From the NCBI RefSeq assembly GCF_002699985.1, contig NZ_LKBT01000056.1, forward strand, positions 276,259-340,258: DNA of 64,000 bases, written 5' to 3'. Shown piece after piece: positions 16,321-25,419 of the stretch. This DNA comes from Pseudomonas sp. ICMP 561 (GTDB taxonomy: Bacteria; Pseudomonadota; Gammaproteobacteria; Pseudomonadales; Pseudomonadaceae). The position numbers and the translations under genes were made by a program. The notes under the pieces are model-generated. The model made no database searches, was not told where the DNA came from, and saw only the letters and a list, made by a program, of their open reading frames with translations. Numbering within the stretch: position 1 is the first letter of the stretch; every line of letters starts with the position of its first letter.

Positions 16321-16772
16321 AGGTATGGGTGCTGCGTCACGGTGAAGCGCAGGCGCATGCGCGCAGTGACGCGCAACGCGAGCTGACAGGCCATGGTCGT
16401 GAGGAGGTGCTGCAAAGTGCAGCTCACCTGTTGGGTAAGCCTCTGACGCGAATCTTCGCCAGTCCCTATGTGCGGGCGCAGCAGACCGCCGAGTTGGTAC
16501 ATAAGGCATTGGGTTTCAGTGAGCCCGTGGTCACAGTGCCGTGGCTTGTTCCGGAAAGTGATCCAGGCAAGGTGCTTGCTCAACTGGACGCTTATGCCGC
16601 GGAGGATGTGTTGCTGGTCAGCCATCAACCGTTGGTGGGGGCCCTTATCGGTCTTGCGGTGCACGGCAGTCATCAACAATCTCAGCCAATGAGTACGGCC
16701 AGTCTGGCGGAATTGAAAGGTGACTTTGCACTGGCCGGAACGATGGAGTTGTTGAGCGTTCGGCACGTTTGA
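16317..16772 (+). CDS. sixA: Phosphohistidine phosphatase SixA
   Basis: This 151-residue member of the histidine phosphatase (phosphoglycerate mutase-like) superfamily removes phosphate from phosphohistidine in Hpt domains, or from the PTS-Ntr protein NPr in E. coli. The catalytic LRHGEA motif (H8) and the second histidine H103 (LVSHQPLVG) are present, with an arginine in RIFASPYVRAQQTA. The short length and lack of extra domains fit SixA. The GTG start overlaps the previous gene by four bases. Confidence 0.9.
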   Translation: MKVWVLRHGEAQAHARSDAQRELTGHGREEVLQSAAHLLGKPLTRIFASPYVRAQQTAELVHKALGFSEPVVTVPWLVPESDPGKVLAQLDAYAAEDVLLVSHQPLVGALIGLAVHGSHQQSQPMSTASLAELKGDFALAGTMELLSVRHV

Positions 16773-16841
16773 TTATTGCTATTTTGATAGAGATTGCCCT
16801 TTGCCCTGACACCGCGCTGTCTATCTGCAAACTCAGGTCTA

Positions 16842-16930
16842 TGCAGGAGTGAGCTTGCTCGCGATAGCGCCAGTTAATGCGATAAATTCGTTAACCATGA
16901 AGTCGAATCGCGAGCAAGCTCACTCCTACA
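16842..16930. repeat. REP doublet between sixA and thioesterase genes
   Basis: TGCAGGAGTGAGCTTGCTCGCGA (16842-16864) faces TCGCGAGCAAGCTCACTCCTACA (16908-16930); 22 of 23 positions pair. This variant has the core GAGCAAGCTC. A further GTAGGAGATTACTCTGTGCC-like half copy follows near 16966-16985. Otherwise the gap 16773-17076 shows nothing recognisable apart from the thioesterase ribosome site AAGGA at 17066. Confidence 0.85.
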
Positions 16931-17076
16931 GGGTCCGTGTTTGCTTCGCGACAGCGCTGTGTCAGGGCACAGAGTAATCTCCTACACAAAACATTCGATT
17001 GCATTTTGTGTAATGACAGCAAGGCAGATGAACTCCCGGCGCTCAGTGTTCGAGCGCTTCATGACAAGGATTGACT

Positions 17077-17520
17077 ATGAGCCTGTGGCACGAAACTCCG
17101 GACCTTGAGCAACTCAATGCCAAGAGTAAAAACACCATTCTTGAATTGCTCGATATTCGTTTCGAATCCTTCACCGAGAACTCCCTGACCGCCAGCATGG
17201 TGGTCGACCAGCGGACTCATCAGCCTTACGGCCTGCTGCATGGCGGTGCGTCGGTGGTGCTCGCAGAATCGCTGGGTTCTTCGGCCAGCTATCTGTGCAT
17301 CGATACCAGCAAGTATTTCTGCGTCGGCATTGAGGTCAACGCCAACCATCTGCGTGGCGTGCGCAGTGGTCGGGTTACGGCTGTGGCGCACCCGGTACAT
17401 ATCGGTCGCACGACCCATGTCTGGGATATCCGTTTGACCAGCGAGGAGGGCAAGGCCAGTTGCATCTCCCGGCTGACTGTTGCGGTTGTACCGCTGGGGC
17501 AGGAACCTCCCGCACGCTAG
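17077..17520 (+). CDS. Hot-dog-fold acyl-CoA thioesterase (PaaI/YbdB-like)
   Basis: This 147-residue thioesterase superfamily protein has the signature HQPYGLLHGGASVVLAES, with the HGG turn and the catalytic acidic residue in the central helix, and the strand motif VGIEVNANHLRG. Family members hydrolyse aryl- or acyl-CoA thioesters, for example in 1,4-dihydroxy-2-naphthoate or enterobactin-associated proofreading. It resembles PA1618 of P. aeruginosa, a menaquinone-type/hydroxyphenylacetyl-CoA-active enzyme, but the native substrate is not certain. I chose ATG 17077 because AAGGA at 17066-17070 is correctly spaced; the TTG at 17071 is too close. Confidence 0.88.
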   Translation: MSLWHETPDLEQLNAKSKNTILELLDIRFESFTENSLTASMVVDQRTHQPYGLLHGGASVVLAESLGSSASYLCIDTSKYFCVGIEVNANHLRGVRSGRVTAVAHPVHIGRTTHVWDIRLTSEEGKASCISRLTVAVVPLGQEPPAR

Positions 17521-17638
17521 ATGCCTGTTGTGCCGGGCGGTGGCCGGATCGTCATGTTCGATGGCCGTTACGATCATTGCCGAGTGATCGGCTCATTGCG
17601 CACAATCACCACTGATCTGGTTCAATGAGTGCTCCGGC

Positions 17639-18436
17639 ATGTCGCAACAGGTGTTCTTCGCTCACGCCAACGGTTTTCCGTCAGGCACCTACGGCAAACT
17701 GTTTTCCGCGCTGGCTCCGGACTACATCGTGAGCCACCTGGAGCAACATGCCCACGATCCGCGTTTTCCGGTGGATGATAACTGGCTGAATCTGGTGGAC
17801 GAGCTGATTCACCATTTGCGCGAGCAGCCCGAACCCGTATGGGGAGTGGGTCATTCTCTGGGTGGCGTATTGCACTTGCACGCAGCGATGCGCTGTCCTG
17901 AGCTGTATCGCGGCGTCGTCATGCTCGATTCGCCAGTGCTGACTCTGGCTGATCAATGGATGATCCGCGCCGCCAAACGATTTGGTTTCATTGACCGCAT
18001 TACCCCGGCCGGACGCACGCTGGGACGTCGCGAGGCGTTTGCAGATCTTGAGTCGGCGCGTCGCTACTTCTCCGGCAAAACCCTGTTCCGCCGCTTCGAT
18101 CCCGAGTGTTTCGACGCCTATCTGCAGCATGGTTTGCAGAGCGACGGCGAACAGCTACGGCTACGTTTCGACGCTGCCACGGAAATCAGTATTTACCGCA
18201 GTGTGCCGCACACCAGCCCCGGTCTTTCCCGCCAGCTCAAACTCCCGCTGGCGATGGTCCGCGGTGAGCACAGTCGCGTTGTGATGCGCCATCATGCACG
18301 TTCTGTCAGACGCATGCCGCTGGGGGAATATCTGTCGATGCCCGGTGGCCATATGTTTCCACTCGAGCAACCGGAAGCGACGGCACAGTTGCTCAAATCG
18401 CTGTTCAGCCGCTGGACCGCAGGCGCTGGGGTATGA
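17639..18436 (+). CDS. Alpha/beta hydrolase, first of a coupled pair
   Basis: This 265-residue cytoplasmic alpha/beta hydrolase starts with the oxyanion-hole strand VFFAHANGFPSGTY. The nucleophile elbow is GVGHSLGG (S73), with a late catalytic histidine in PGGHMFPLEQP. The substrate is unknown; the closest family by eye is the hydrolase_6/abhydrolase group, as in PA1621. The last four bases overlap the next hydrolase (GTATGAG), so the two paralogue-like enzymes are translated together. Confidence 0.88.
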   Translation: MSQQVFFAHANGFPSGTYGKLFSALAPDYIVSHLEQHAHDPRFPVDDNWLNLVDELIHHLREQPEPVWGVGHSLGGVLHLHAAMRCPELYRGVVMLDSPVLTLADQWMIRAAKRFGFIDRITPAGRTLGRREAFADLESARRYFSGKTLFRRFDPECFDAYLQHGLQSDGEQLRLRFDAATEISIYRSVPHTSPGLSRQLKLPLAMVRGEHSRVVMRHHARSVRRMPLGEYLSMPGGHMFPLEQPEATAQLLKSLFSRWTAGAGV

Positions 18437-19287
18437 GCCATTCTGTGGAGGAAGTCCGCCTGAGCTTGCCGCATATCGAACTGGCTGCCCACTTGTATGG
18501 TCCCGAAGACGGCCAGCCGGTGATTGCGCTGCATGGCTGGCTCGACAATGCCAATAGCTTTGCGCGTCTGGCGCCACGGCTTGATGGCTTGCGCATCGTT
18601 GCGCTGGACCTGGCGGGGCATGGTCATTCCAGTCACCGCCCGCCGGGAGCAGGTTATGCGCTGGCGGACTACGTTCACGATGTGCTGCAAGTCGCCGAGC
18701 AACTGGGCTGGCAGCAGTTTTCGCTACTCGGTCATTCTCTGGGTGCAATCATATCCGTGTTCCTCGCCGCAGCGGTGCCAGAGCGTGTTTCGCGACTGGC
18801 CTTGATTGACGGGCTGATTCCCCCGACGGGCGATGCTGATAATGCGCCCGGGCAACTGGGCAAGTCATTGCAGGCGCAACTGCGTCTGGTCAACAAGCGC
18901 AAACCGGTTTACCCCGATCAGGAGCAAGCTATTTGCGCGCGAATGAAAGGTGCAGTCGCCGTTAGCCGTGAAGCCGCCGAATTGCTGGCCCAGCGCGGCC
19001 TGATGCCGGTTCCGGGCGGTTACACCTGGCGCAGTGACGGACGGCTGACTCTGCCGTCTGCGATTCGCATAACCCGTGAGCAAGCCACGGCATTCGTCGA
19101 GGCAATCCGCTGTCCGACACATTTGGTAGTAGCTTCTCAAGGGTTGCTGGCACAGAACGAATCGCTGCTTTCAAGGCTGCCTTTTGAGGTGGCGAGCCTG
19201 TCAGGAGGCCATCATCTGCATTTGAACGACGAAGCCGGGGCAGGCGCTGTTGCAGACTGTTTCAATCGCTTCTTCGCTACGCCTTGA
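18433..19287 (+). CDS. Alpha/beta hydrolase, second of a coupled pair
   Basis: This 284-residue alpha/beta hydrolase has HGWLDN oxyanion-hole and GHSLGA nucleophile motifs (S102), DLAGHGHS after strand 4, and a terminal histidine in GGHHLHLND. It is closer to the typical lysophospholipase/MhpC-like family than its neighbour. The four-base overlap with the upstream hydrolase and the same pairing in P. aeruginosa (PA1621-PA1622, as recalled) suggest a shared pathway, which is not identified. Confidence 0.88.
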   Translation: MSHSVEEVRLSLPHIELAAHLYGPEDGQPVIALHGWLDNANSFARLAPRLDGLRIVALDLAGHGHSSHRPPGAGYALADYVHDVLQVAEQLGWQQFSLLGHSLGAIISVFLAAAVPERVSRLALIDGLIPPTGDADNAPGQLGKSLQAQLRLVNKRKPVYPDQEQAICARMKGAVAVSREAAELLAQRGLMPVPGGYTWRSDGRLTLPSAIRITREQATAFVEAIRCPTHLVVASQGLLAQNESLLSRLPFEVASLSGGHHLHLNDEAGAGAVADCFNRFFATP

Positions 19288-19405
19288 CTTGCGAGGGGCA
19301 ACTGCCGAGGCTGGGCGAGTTGAAACAGGAATCAATCATGATGGATCTATGTATCGCTGCACTTTTTGAACTGCCCGTTAACGCTATTTTCCCGAACGTG
19401 CCGCG

Positions 19406-20236
19406 ATGAGCGCGCGTATTGGTTTTACCCGTACGCTCGGAGTGACGTTGTGTGCATCTGTACTCAGCACGTCGTTATGGGCGGCGGACGTCCCCGGCAG
19501 CAGTGATTTGCAGGTAGTGCCAAGGCTCACCGACGCCGAAATTGTCGATTATCGTCCGGCTTCCGAGCTGGAACGCATCTATCCCATGGGCTCGATCCGC
19601 AAGATCAGCGGCCAGTTGCGTTTTGACGGTCAGGTCAGCGCGAGGGGCAACGTCACTGGCGTGACTTATCAGTTGCCTGCTGAACGTACCTCTTATGAGG
19701 CCTTCACGGCTGCGCGTGAAGCCTTGCAGGCGCAAAATGCGGAGTTGTTGTTCTGGTGTCAGGCCCGGGACTGCGGTGAAAGCAGCCTGTGGGCCAACGA
19801 GGTATTCGGCAACTCCAAATTGTATGGCGCTGACGAGCAACAGGCTTATCTTTTGCTGCGTCTGGCCGAGCCAAAAGCCGACACGTTGGTGGCCCTCTAC
19901 AGCATCACCAGGGGTAATCGCCGAGCCTATCTGCATGTGGAACAATTCGACGCCGCCGCGCCACTGGGCGAGCTTATGCCGACGTCGGGTACGCTGCTTC
20001 GGCAATTGAAAAGCACCGGCAAGCTGGCGCTACCCAAACTGGTGGGTGCCCCTCAGGACGCATGGCTGACGCTACTGTCCCGCGGCCTTAATCTCGACAG
20101 CAGCCTGCGTGCCACGGTATCCGGCCCGCAAGCCGAAGCCTGGCGTGAGGCGCTGGTCAGCAAGGGCGTGCGAGCGGCCCGTCTGGAAGCGGGGAGCGGC
20201 GATACACCTGGCCTGCTTATCGAACTCATTCGCTGA
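19406..20236 (+). CDS. DUF4892 family exported protein
   Basis: This 276-residue exported protein has a signal peptide of about 26 residues (TLCASVLSTSLWA|ADVPG). The body matches the DUF4892 family, with a conserved segment (PMGSIRKISGQLRFDG) and a cysteine pair in FWCQARDCGESSLWAN likely to form a disulfide in the periplasm. It ends with a beta-alpha region like an OmpA-type tail. The function is unknown. It is downstream of the hydrolase pair with a 118-base gap and before the AI-2E family transporter. Confidence 0.85.
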   Translation: MSARIGFTRTLGVTLCASVLSTSLWAADVPGSSDLQVVPRLTDAEIVDYRPASELERIYPMGSIRKISGQLRFDGQVSARGNVTGVTYQLPAERTSYEAFTAAREALQAQNAELLFWCQARDCGESSLWANEVFGNSKLYGADEQQAYLLLRLAEPKADTLVALYSITRGNRRAYLHVEQFDAAAPLGELMPTSGTLLRQLKSTGKLALPKLVGAPQDAWLTLLSRGLNLDSSLRATVSGPQAEAWREALVSKGVRAARLEAGSGDTPGLLIELIR

Positions 20237-20335
20237 ACGCAGCTCATAGGCTGGTCCGCGGCGAACACTGACGTCGTCATTGTTCGCCGTTATGCTTCAC
20301 TTCTGATGTCCTGACCCTTCTTTTGGAAAACGCTC

Positions 20336-21382
20336 ATGTTCAATAACGATCGCCTGTTGGTGCAGATTCTGCTCCTTGCGCTGCTCGGTGCCTGTGTCTG
20401 GGTGATGGCGCCATTCTGGTCGGCGCTGTTCTGGGGCGCGGTGCTGGCATTTGCCAGCTGGCCACTGATGCGCCTGCTGACACGCTGGCTCAACGGCCGC
20501 GAGTCCCTCGCGGCTTTGATCCTGAGTCTGGGCTGGATGGTTCTGGTCGCTGCGCCGCTGGTCTGGCTCGGCTTCAATCTGGCTGATCATGTGCGTGACG
20601 CGACAGCACTGGTCAAGGATATCCAGGTCGACGGCTTGCCCGATCCTCCCGGCTGGCTGGGCAGCGTTCCATTGGTTGGCGAGCGACTGGTCGCGTTCTG
20701 GAACAGCATCGATGAGCAGGGTGCGGCGATGATGACCACCCTCAAGCCTTATTTCGGGCAGGTGGGCAACTGGCTGTTGGCGCGCAGTGCGCAGATCGGC
20801 GGCGGGATTCTTGAGCTGACCCTGAGCCTGGTGTTCGTGTTCTTCTTCTACCGGGACGGCCCGCGACTGGCGGCTTTTGTGCTGCGCTTGCTGGAGCGTT
20901 TGATCGGTGACCGGGCGCAATATTATCTGGATCTGGTGGCAGGCACCGTCCAGCGAGTGGTCAACGGCGTGATCGGCACCGCCGCCGCACAAGCTGTGCT
21001 GGCGTTGATCGGTTTTCTGATTGCCGGGGTGCCCGGTGCCTTGGTGCTTGGCATCATGACCTTCATGTTCAGTCTGATTCCGATGGGCCCGCCGCTGGTA
21101 TGGATTCCTGCGACCGCGTGGCTGGCGTGGAATGGCAACTACGGCATGGCCGTTTTCCTCGCCATCTGGGGCACGTTCATCATCAGTGGCGTGGACAACG
21201 TGCTCAAGCCTTACCTGATCAGTCGCGGCGGTAACCTGCCGCTGGTGATCGTGTTGCTGGGTGTATTTGGTGGCTTGTTGGCTTTCGGCTTCATAGGCCT
21301 GTTTATCGGCCCGACGCTGTTGGCTGTGGGTTACAGTCTGGTGACTGACTGGGCACGCAGCGAGCGCCCAGTCAGGACGTGA
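20336..21382 (+). CDS. AI-2E family (PerM-type) membrane transporter
   Basis: This 348-residue inner-membrane protein has about eight hydrophobic segments. The family features are the central amphipathic region (QAQYYLDLVAGTVQRVVNG-like), the stretch GVPGALVLGIMTFMFSLIPMG, and DNVLKPYLISRGGNLP near the C-terminus. The family includes autoinducer-2 exporters and Na+/Li+ antiporters; the substrate cannot be told from sequence. A 9-bp inverted repeat (CGGCGAACA / TGTTCGCCG, 20259-20289) lies just upstream and might end the previous transcript. Confidence 0.9.
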   Translation: MFNNDRLLVQILLLALLGACVWVMAPFWSALFWGAVLAFASWPLMRLLTRWLNGRESLAALILSLGWMVLVAAPLVWLGFNLADHVRDATALVKDIQVDGLPDPPGWLGSVPLVGERLVAFWNSIDEQGAAMMTTLKPYFGQVGNWLLARSAQIGGGILELTLSLVFVFFFYRDGPRLAAFVLRLLERLIGDRAQYYLDLVAGTVQRVVNGVIGTAAAQAVLALIGFLIAGVPGALVLGIMTFMFSLIPMGPPLVWIPATAWLAWNGNYGMAVFLAIWGTFIISGVDNVLKPYLISRGGNLPLVIVLLGVFGGLLAFGFIGLFIGPTLLAVGYSLVTDWARSERPVRT

Positions 21383-21394
21383 TGTAATGCTGCG

Positions 21395-22645
21395 TCAGGC
21401 GGCCGGGAGGGCCGAGTCTGTCGCTTCTCCCGGATGCTCCTTGGCGGTCAGCGTTTCCGGCATCGCCAGCAGCAACAGCAGTGCGGCTGTAGCAATGGCC
21501 GCCAGGGTCAGAAAAGCGGCGTTATAGCCCGCGTTCTGGACGATGATCCCGGCCAGTCCGTTGCTCAACGCCGCGCCCAGCCCGAATATTGTCGAGATGA
21601 TCCCGAGGCTGACGCTGAACCGCCCGGTCCCTTGCGTCAGGTCCTTGACCACCAGAGGGAACAACGCGCCGAACAATCCCGCGCCAATACCGTCGAGCAG
21701 TTGCACGGCGACCAGCCAGAAAGGGTTATCGGACAGCACATAAAGCACGCCGCGAATGGGCAGGATCAGAAAGCCTGCCAGCAGCAGTGGCTTGCGTCCC
21801 CACACATCAGCCTTTGCACCCACCAGCAGCGCGACAGGCACCATGACCCACTGGGCAGCGACGATGCAGGCTGACGTCAACGGTGTGGCCAAATGCAGGT
21901 TCACCTGTGCCAGCTTCTGGCTCACTAACGGCAGCATCGCCGCGTTTGCCAGGTGGAAGAGGGCGCAGCAGGCGGCAAACAACAGCAGTGTTTTATTACT
22001 TGCCAATGCTTTGAAGCCGGAAGGCTGAGCGCCGTGCTGTGCATCTCCATGACTCAGTTCGCGGGCTACATCATGATCAATCGCCTTGGCCGACACGCAA
22101 CTGATTGCAATGACGCTGGCGACGGCCATCGCCGCCATCAGATAAAACACCGCGATAGGACCAAACAGGTAAGCAAAGCCGCCAGCCAGCATCGCTGCGC
22201 AGGCGTTACCTGCATGGTTGAAGGTCTCGTTGCGTCCGGTACGCCGGGTAAACGCTTTGGGGCCGGTGATACCCAGGGAGATGGCAGCAACTGCCGGAAC
22301 AAATACTGACGCGGCGATCCCGCTGACCGCTTGGGTTATCGCAATCAGGCTGACTGAGGAGGTGAAGGGCAGCACCAGACAGCTGGCCGTTACCAGCAGC
22401 GCAGCGATTGCGACCACGGCTCGTTTGTAATGAGTGCTGTCGATCAATGCGCCTGCCGGTCCCTGGGTCACCAGACCCGCGATCGCCGCCACCGTCATGA
22501 CAATGCCAATGCTTGCCGGATCCCAGTGGTGGACTGCCAAAAGATAAATAGCCAGATACGGCCCGAGCCCGTCGCGAACATCAGCAAGAAAGAAATTCAG
22601 GGCATCCAGTGAGCGGTTGTTGCGGCGTTGGGTATGGGCGTCCAC
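21395..22645 (-). CDS. MFS transporter
   Basis: This 416-residue major facilitator has about twelve membrane helices. The N-terminus (RRNNRSLDALNFFLADVRDG) and first-half motif (GALIDSTHYKRAVVA between TM2 and TM3) are typical of a drug/metabolite efflux-like subfamily found in Pseudomonas (PA1626-like, as recalled). The substrate is unknown. It is convergent with the AI-2E family gene, with only 12 bases between stops and no clear terminator. Confidence 0.88.
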   Translation of the reverse strand: MDAHTQRRNNRSLDALNFFLADVRDGLGPYLAIYLLAVHHWDPASIGIVMTVAAIAGLVTQGPAGALIDSTHYKRAVVAIAALLVTASCLVLPFTSSVSLIAITQAVSGIAASVFVPAVAAISLGITGPKAFTRRTGRNETFNHAGNACAAMLAGGFAYLFGPIAVFYLMAAMAVASVIAISCVSAKAIDHDVARELSHGDAQHGAQPSGFKALASNKTLLLFAACCALFHLANAAMLPLVSQKLAQVNLHLATPLTSACIVAAQWVMVPVALLVGAKADVWGRKPLLLAGFLILPIRGVLYVLSDNPFWLVAVQLLDGIGAGLFGALFPLVVKDLTQGTGRFSVSLGIISTIFGLGAALSNGLAGIIVQNAGYNAAFLTLAAIATAALLLLLAMPETLTAKEHPGEATDSALPAA

Positions 22646-22767
22646 GGGATGTCTCGGTCAGTCGATGATGGAGCTTTGAGCTGCCGTTATGGAAAAGGTT
22701 TGCGGCGGCGGAAATTTTCATCTGGATGCGATTACCTTAGTGAAATGCTCAAACGGTTCCATGCAAT

Positions 22768-22861
22768 CCGTAGGACCGGCTTTAGCCGGGAGAGCGGTAT
22801 TTCTGACGAAGAGTATGTAGTGAATGTCCCGACACCCTCCCGGCTAAAGCCGGTCCTACGG
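22768..22861. repeat. REP doublet, type GGACCGGCTTTAGCCGG
   Basis: CCGTAGGACCGGCTTTAGCCGGGAG (22768-22792) and its exact complement (22837-22861) flank a 44-base centre. It is the first of three doublets in the 573-base gap between the MFS and PAS-LuxR genes. Confidence 0.9.
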
Positions 22862-22875
22862 ATAGCGCGATCGCC

Positions 22876-22964
22876 TGTGGGAGCGTGGCTTGCCCACGAA
22901 GAACGATAACGCGGTATGCCTGATACACCGCAGTGCCTGAATCGCGGGCAAGCGCGCTCCTACG
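22876..22964. repeat. REP doublet, type GGGAGCG-GGCTTGCCC, diverged
   Basis: TGTGGGAGCGTGGCTTGCCCACGA at 22876 faces TCGCGGGCAAGCGCGCTCCTAC ending at 22963. The arms are imperfect, with several mismatches; the left arm has CCCACG where CCCGCG is usual. The centre contains the GATAACGCGGT block seen in other doublets. Confidence 0.8.
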
Positions 22965-22980
22965 GAATTGCGCGGTCTAT

Positions 22981-23067
22981 GTGGGAGCGTTGCTTGCACG
23001 CGATACATGAGACGCAGCCAGAAGGCATGTCGCGTTATCGTTTATCTCGGGCAAGCCCGGCTCCCAC
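22981..23067. repeat. REP doublet, type GGGAGCG-GCTTGC, diverged
   Basis: GTGGGAGCGTTGCTTGCACGCGA at 22981 faces TCTCGGGCAAGCCCGGCTCCCAC ending at 23067. It is imperfect. It adjoins the previous doublet, giving three REPINs in a row between 22768 and 23067. Confidence 0.8.
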
Positions 23068-23218
23068 AAAAAATTGCATTCCAGCCGGACCGCCTTGAAT
23101 TCTTTGGAATTCCCGACAAAGGTCCACTGTCATACCGACGTTGGGCAATGATCCGCCGTGGCTGAACAGCAAGCTTCAGCGGCGTGCCGGGTGCTCGTTG
23201 GCATGGAACGGAGGAACC

Positions 23219-24712
23219 ATGAGTCAGGCAGTCCTTGAGAAAGAAACCGATCGTCGACAACTGCAGAGCATCATTGGAGGCCTGTCGGACGGCGTGCTTT
23301 TGATCGAGCTGGATCAAAGCATTCTGTGGGCCAATGAGTCCGCGTTGGAGATGCACGGCGTCAAGCACGTCAAGGAGCTGGGTCGTAACGTCCGGGAATA
23401 TGCATCTCGGTTTCACTTGCGCTACCGCAATAATCATCCGCTCGCGCTGGATCACTACCCGATCAGCCGGATCGCTCAGGGGGAATCCTTCAGCGACGTT
23501 GTGGTGGAAGTCAGGCCAGCGGGCAACGACGAAAAATGCTGGGTGCACCGGGTGCGCAGCATGGTGCTGGAGGGGCGTTCCGGCGAGCCGGAACTGATGG
23601 CCCTGATCATCACCGACGCCACCGAACTGGCCAGCGCCGAGCAGCGTTTCGAGCGTACCTTCGCGGCCAACCCGGCACCGGCTGTTATCTGCAGGCTCAG
23701 TGACTTGCGCTACATCAAAGTCAATCAGGGTTTTCTGGAGATGACCGGCTACAGCCGCGAGCAAGTCATTGGCCGTTCAGTCTATGAACTTGATGTGCTC
23801 GAGAATGCAGAGCGCAAAGACCTCGCCATCGAGCGGCTCAACGACGGCGGCACCATCCCGCAAATGCAGGCCGAGTTGAAGCTGCCCGACGGCGGCAGCA
23901 AGATGGTGATCGTTGCCGGACAGCCGCTGGACATCAGCGAAGACGACTGCATGCTGTTTTCCTTCATGGACATGGAACCCCGTCGCAAGGTTGAGACCGC
24001 GCTGCGACAAAGCGAAGAGCGCTTTGCCAAAGCGTTTCGTCTGACCCCTGTCCCGACTCTGGTGTGTAACGCCGAGTCGCAGTTTGTGGTTGAGGTCAAT
24101 GATGCGTTTATCAGCACCACCGGCTTTACAGCTCAGGAGCTGACCGGACGATCCGTTGATGAACTTGGCTTCATCGACGATCAAAGCAGTCGCCAGCAGA
24201 TTTTCGAGGTCTTGAAGAAAACCGGCAGTATCGAGGGAATGGAGGTCAAGGTACGCAAGCGTGGCGACGAGATCATCGACTGTATGTTGTCCGCCGATAC
24301 GGTCGTTATTCAGGATACGCCCTGCTATTTACTGGTGCTGATGGACATTTCCGAGCGCAAGCGATCCGATCTGGAACTGATTGCGGCCATCGAAGAGGTC
24401 ATGCAGGACGCCTCCTGGTTTGCGCGTTCGTTGATTGAAAAACTCGCCAACGTGAAGAAAGGCAAGGCGCCGCAATTACCAGGCAGTTCGCTGACAGACC
24501 TGACGGCTCGCGAGAAAGATGTACTGGGCTTGATTTGCGAGGGTCTGGCCGACAAGGAAATCGCTGCACGCCTCAAGCTTGCGCCCAACACGGTACGCAA
24601 TCACGTAGCGACAATGTATTCCAAACTTGGCGTGCACAGCCGGGCTGAAGCCATTGTCTGGGCAAGGGAGCGAGCGCTGTTTACCAGTGATGGCCGCAAG
24701 CCACTGCACTAG
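23219..24712 (+). CDS. Triple-PAS LuxR-type transcriptional regulator
   Basis: This 497-residue cytoplasmic protein has three PAS domains (about 15-130, 140-255 and 265-380; note the repeated VNQGFLEMTGYSREQVIGRS and VNDAFISTTGFTAQELTGRS) and a C-terminal LuxR/GerE helix-turn-helix (about 428-490: LTAREKDVLGLICEGLADKE, then VRNHVATMYSKLGV). It lacks a kinase domain, so ligand or redox sensing probably acts directly on DNA binding. I chose ATG 23219 because GGAGG lies 6 bases upstream; a longer frame from 23141 has no such site. The target genes are unknown. Confidence 0.9.
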   Translation: MSQAVLEKETDRRQLQSIIGGLSDGVLLIELDQSILWANESALEMHGVKHVKELGRNVREYASRFHLRYRNNHPLALDHYPISRIAQGESFSDVVVEVRPAGNDEKCWVHRVRSMVLEGRSGEPELMALIITDATELASAEQRFERTFAANPAPAVICRLSDLRYIKVNQGFLEMTGYSREQVIGRSVYELDVLENAERKDLAIERLNDGGTIPQMQAELKLPDGGSKMVIVAGQPLDISEDDCMLFSFMDMEPRRKVETALRQSEERFAKAFRLTPVPTLVCNAESQFVVEVNDAFISTTGFTAQELTGRSVDELGFIDDQSSRQQIFEVLKKTGSIEGMEVKVRKRGDEIIDCMLSADTVVIQDTPCYLLVLMDISERKRSDLELIAAIEEVMQDASWFARSLIEKLANVKKGKAPQLPGSSLTDLTAREKDVLGLICEGLADKEIAARLKLAPNTVRNHVATMYSKLGVHSRAEAIVWARERALFTSDGRKPLH

Positions 24713-24861
24713 GCTGATGGTGCGAATGCACTAGTGCTACCAGTACAAATTCGTCTGTTTATCCCAGCGCTGTTTTCTTTACCCTGACGGTCCATTTCCG
24801 GACCTCGTCAGGGGCAGCAGTTGCAGACTTTCAAGAGCTCGCAAGTACAAGGTGGTCGGCG

Positions 24862-25125
24862 TTGAGCTGGCTGTCGCAGGTCCGCCACGAAATAGAAGGC
24901 AGCTTTGAGCCGCTGGCATGCGAATGCGTCATCAGCGCAGACGCATCCCTCAGCGTACGCATTTATGATCGAGAGTCAGGGCGCGTCGACCTGATGGTCA
25001 TCGGCATTGCGCTGGATCAGGTTAAAACCCAGCACGACGTGTTGTCGCTTATCAGCGAGTTACGCGATGAGCTGAACAGCGTTGGCATGAACCCGCTTGA
25101 TGTTGCCCCTTCTTCACAAGCTTGA
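24862..25125 (+). CDS. DUF1652 family small protein
   Basis: This 87-residue protein starts at a TTG with AAGGTGG upstream. The segment SFEPLACECVISADASLSVRI, then GRVDLMVIGI, matches the DUF1652 family, which is largely restricted to Pseudomonas and of unknown function. It is transcribed in the same direction as the PAS-LuxR regulator, 149 bases downstream. Its 3' end overlaps the convergent gene at 25114 by 12 bases. Confidence 0.75.
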   Translation: MSWLSQVRHEIEGSFEPLACECVISADASLSVRIYDRESGRVDLMVIGIALDQVKTQHDVLSLISELRDELNSVGMNPLDVAPSSQA

Positions 25126-25419
25126 GTGCCAGGGAATCGGCTCACGATGAGGTTGTCGGTCGGTATCACCTAGACCGACCATCTCGTCGTAGACAGCGGG
25201 CTGAACGAGGAACAGCGGCACCTCAGGCACGCCCTTCAGATTCTTGCGTGCTTCTTCCAATGACGCGATATGCAGCGTGCCACCCTTTGCATCGATGATG
25301 GGCTGGGATTTGCCGCCCTTCATCGCGTGCATCACGTAGGACCCTCCCTCCATCGTGACCAGATGCACCGCTTCAATTTCGCCTTTCTTCACCTGATCAG
25401 CCAGTTTGCTCAGTTCCAT
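25114..25419 (-). CDS. Small conserved protein, DUF6482-like
   Basis: This 101-residue soluble protein starts MELSKLADQVKKGEIEAVHL. Charged and hydrophobic residues alternate as in a small alpha/beta fold; there is no signal peptide or membrane helix. It resembles the DUF6482 family of pseudomonads (recognised from memory, moderate certainty). I chose ATG 25419, which is preceded by AGAGG; an upstream frame to 25488 lacks a ribosome site. The function is unknown. Confidence 0.65.
   Translation of the reverse strand: MELSKLADQVKKGEIEAVHLVTMEGGSYVMHAMKGGKSQPIIDAKGGTLHIASLEEARKNLKGVPEVPLFLVQPAVYDEMVGLGDTDRQPHREPIPWHSSL

Noticed and set aside
20259..20289. Intrinsic terminator after the DUF4892 gene
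   Set aside because: The 9-bp stem has a 13-base loop and no T run; it is mentioned only as an inverted repeat.
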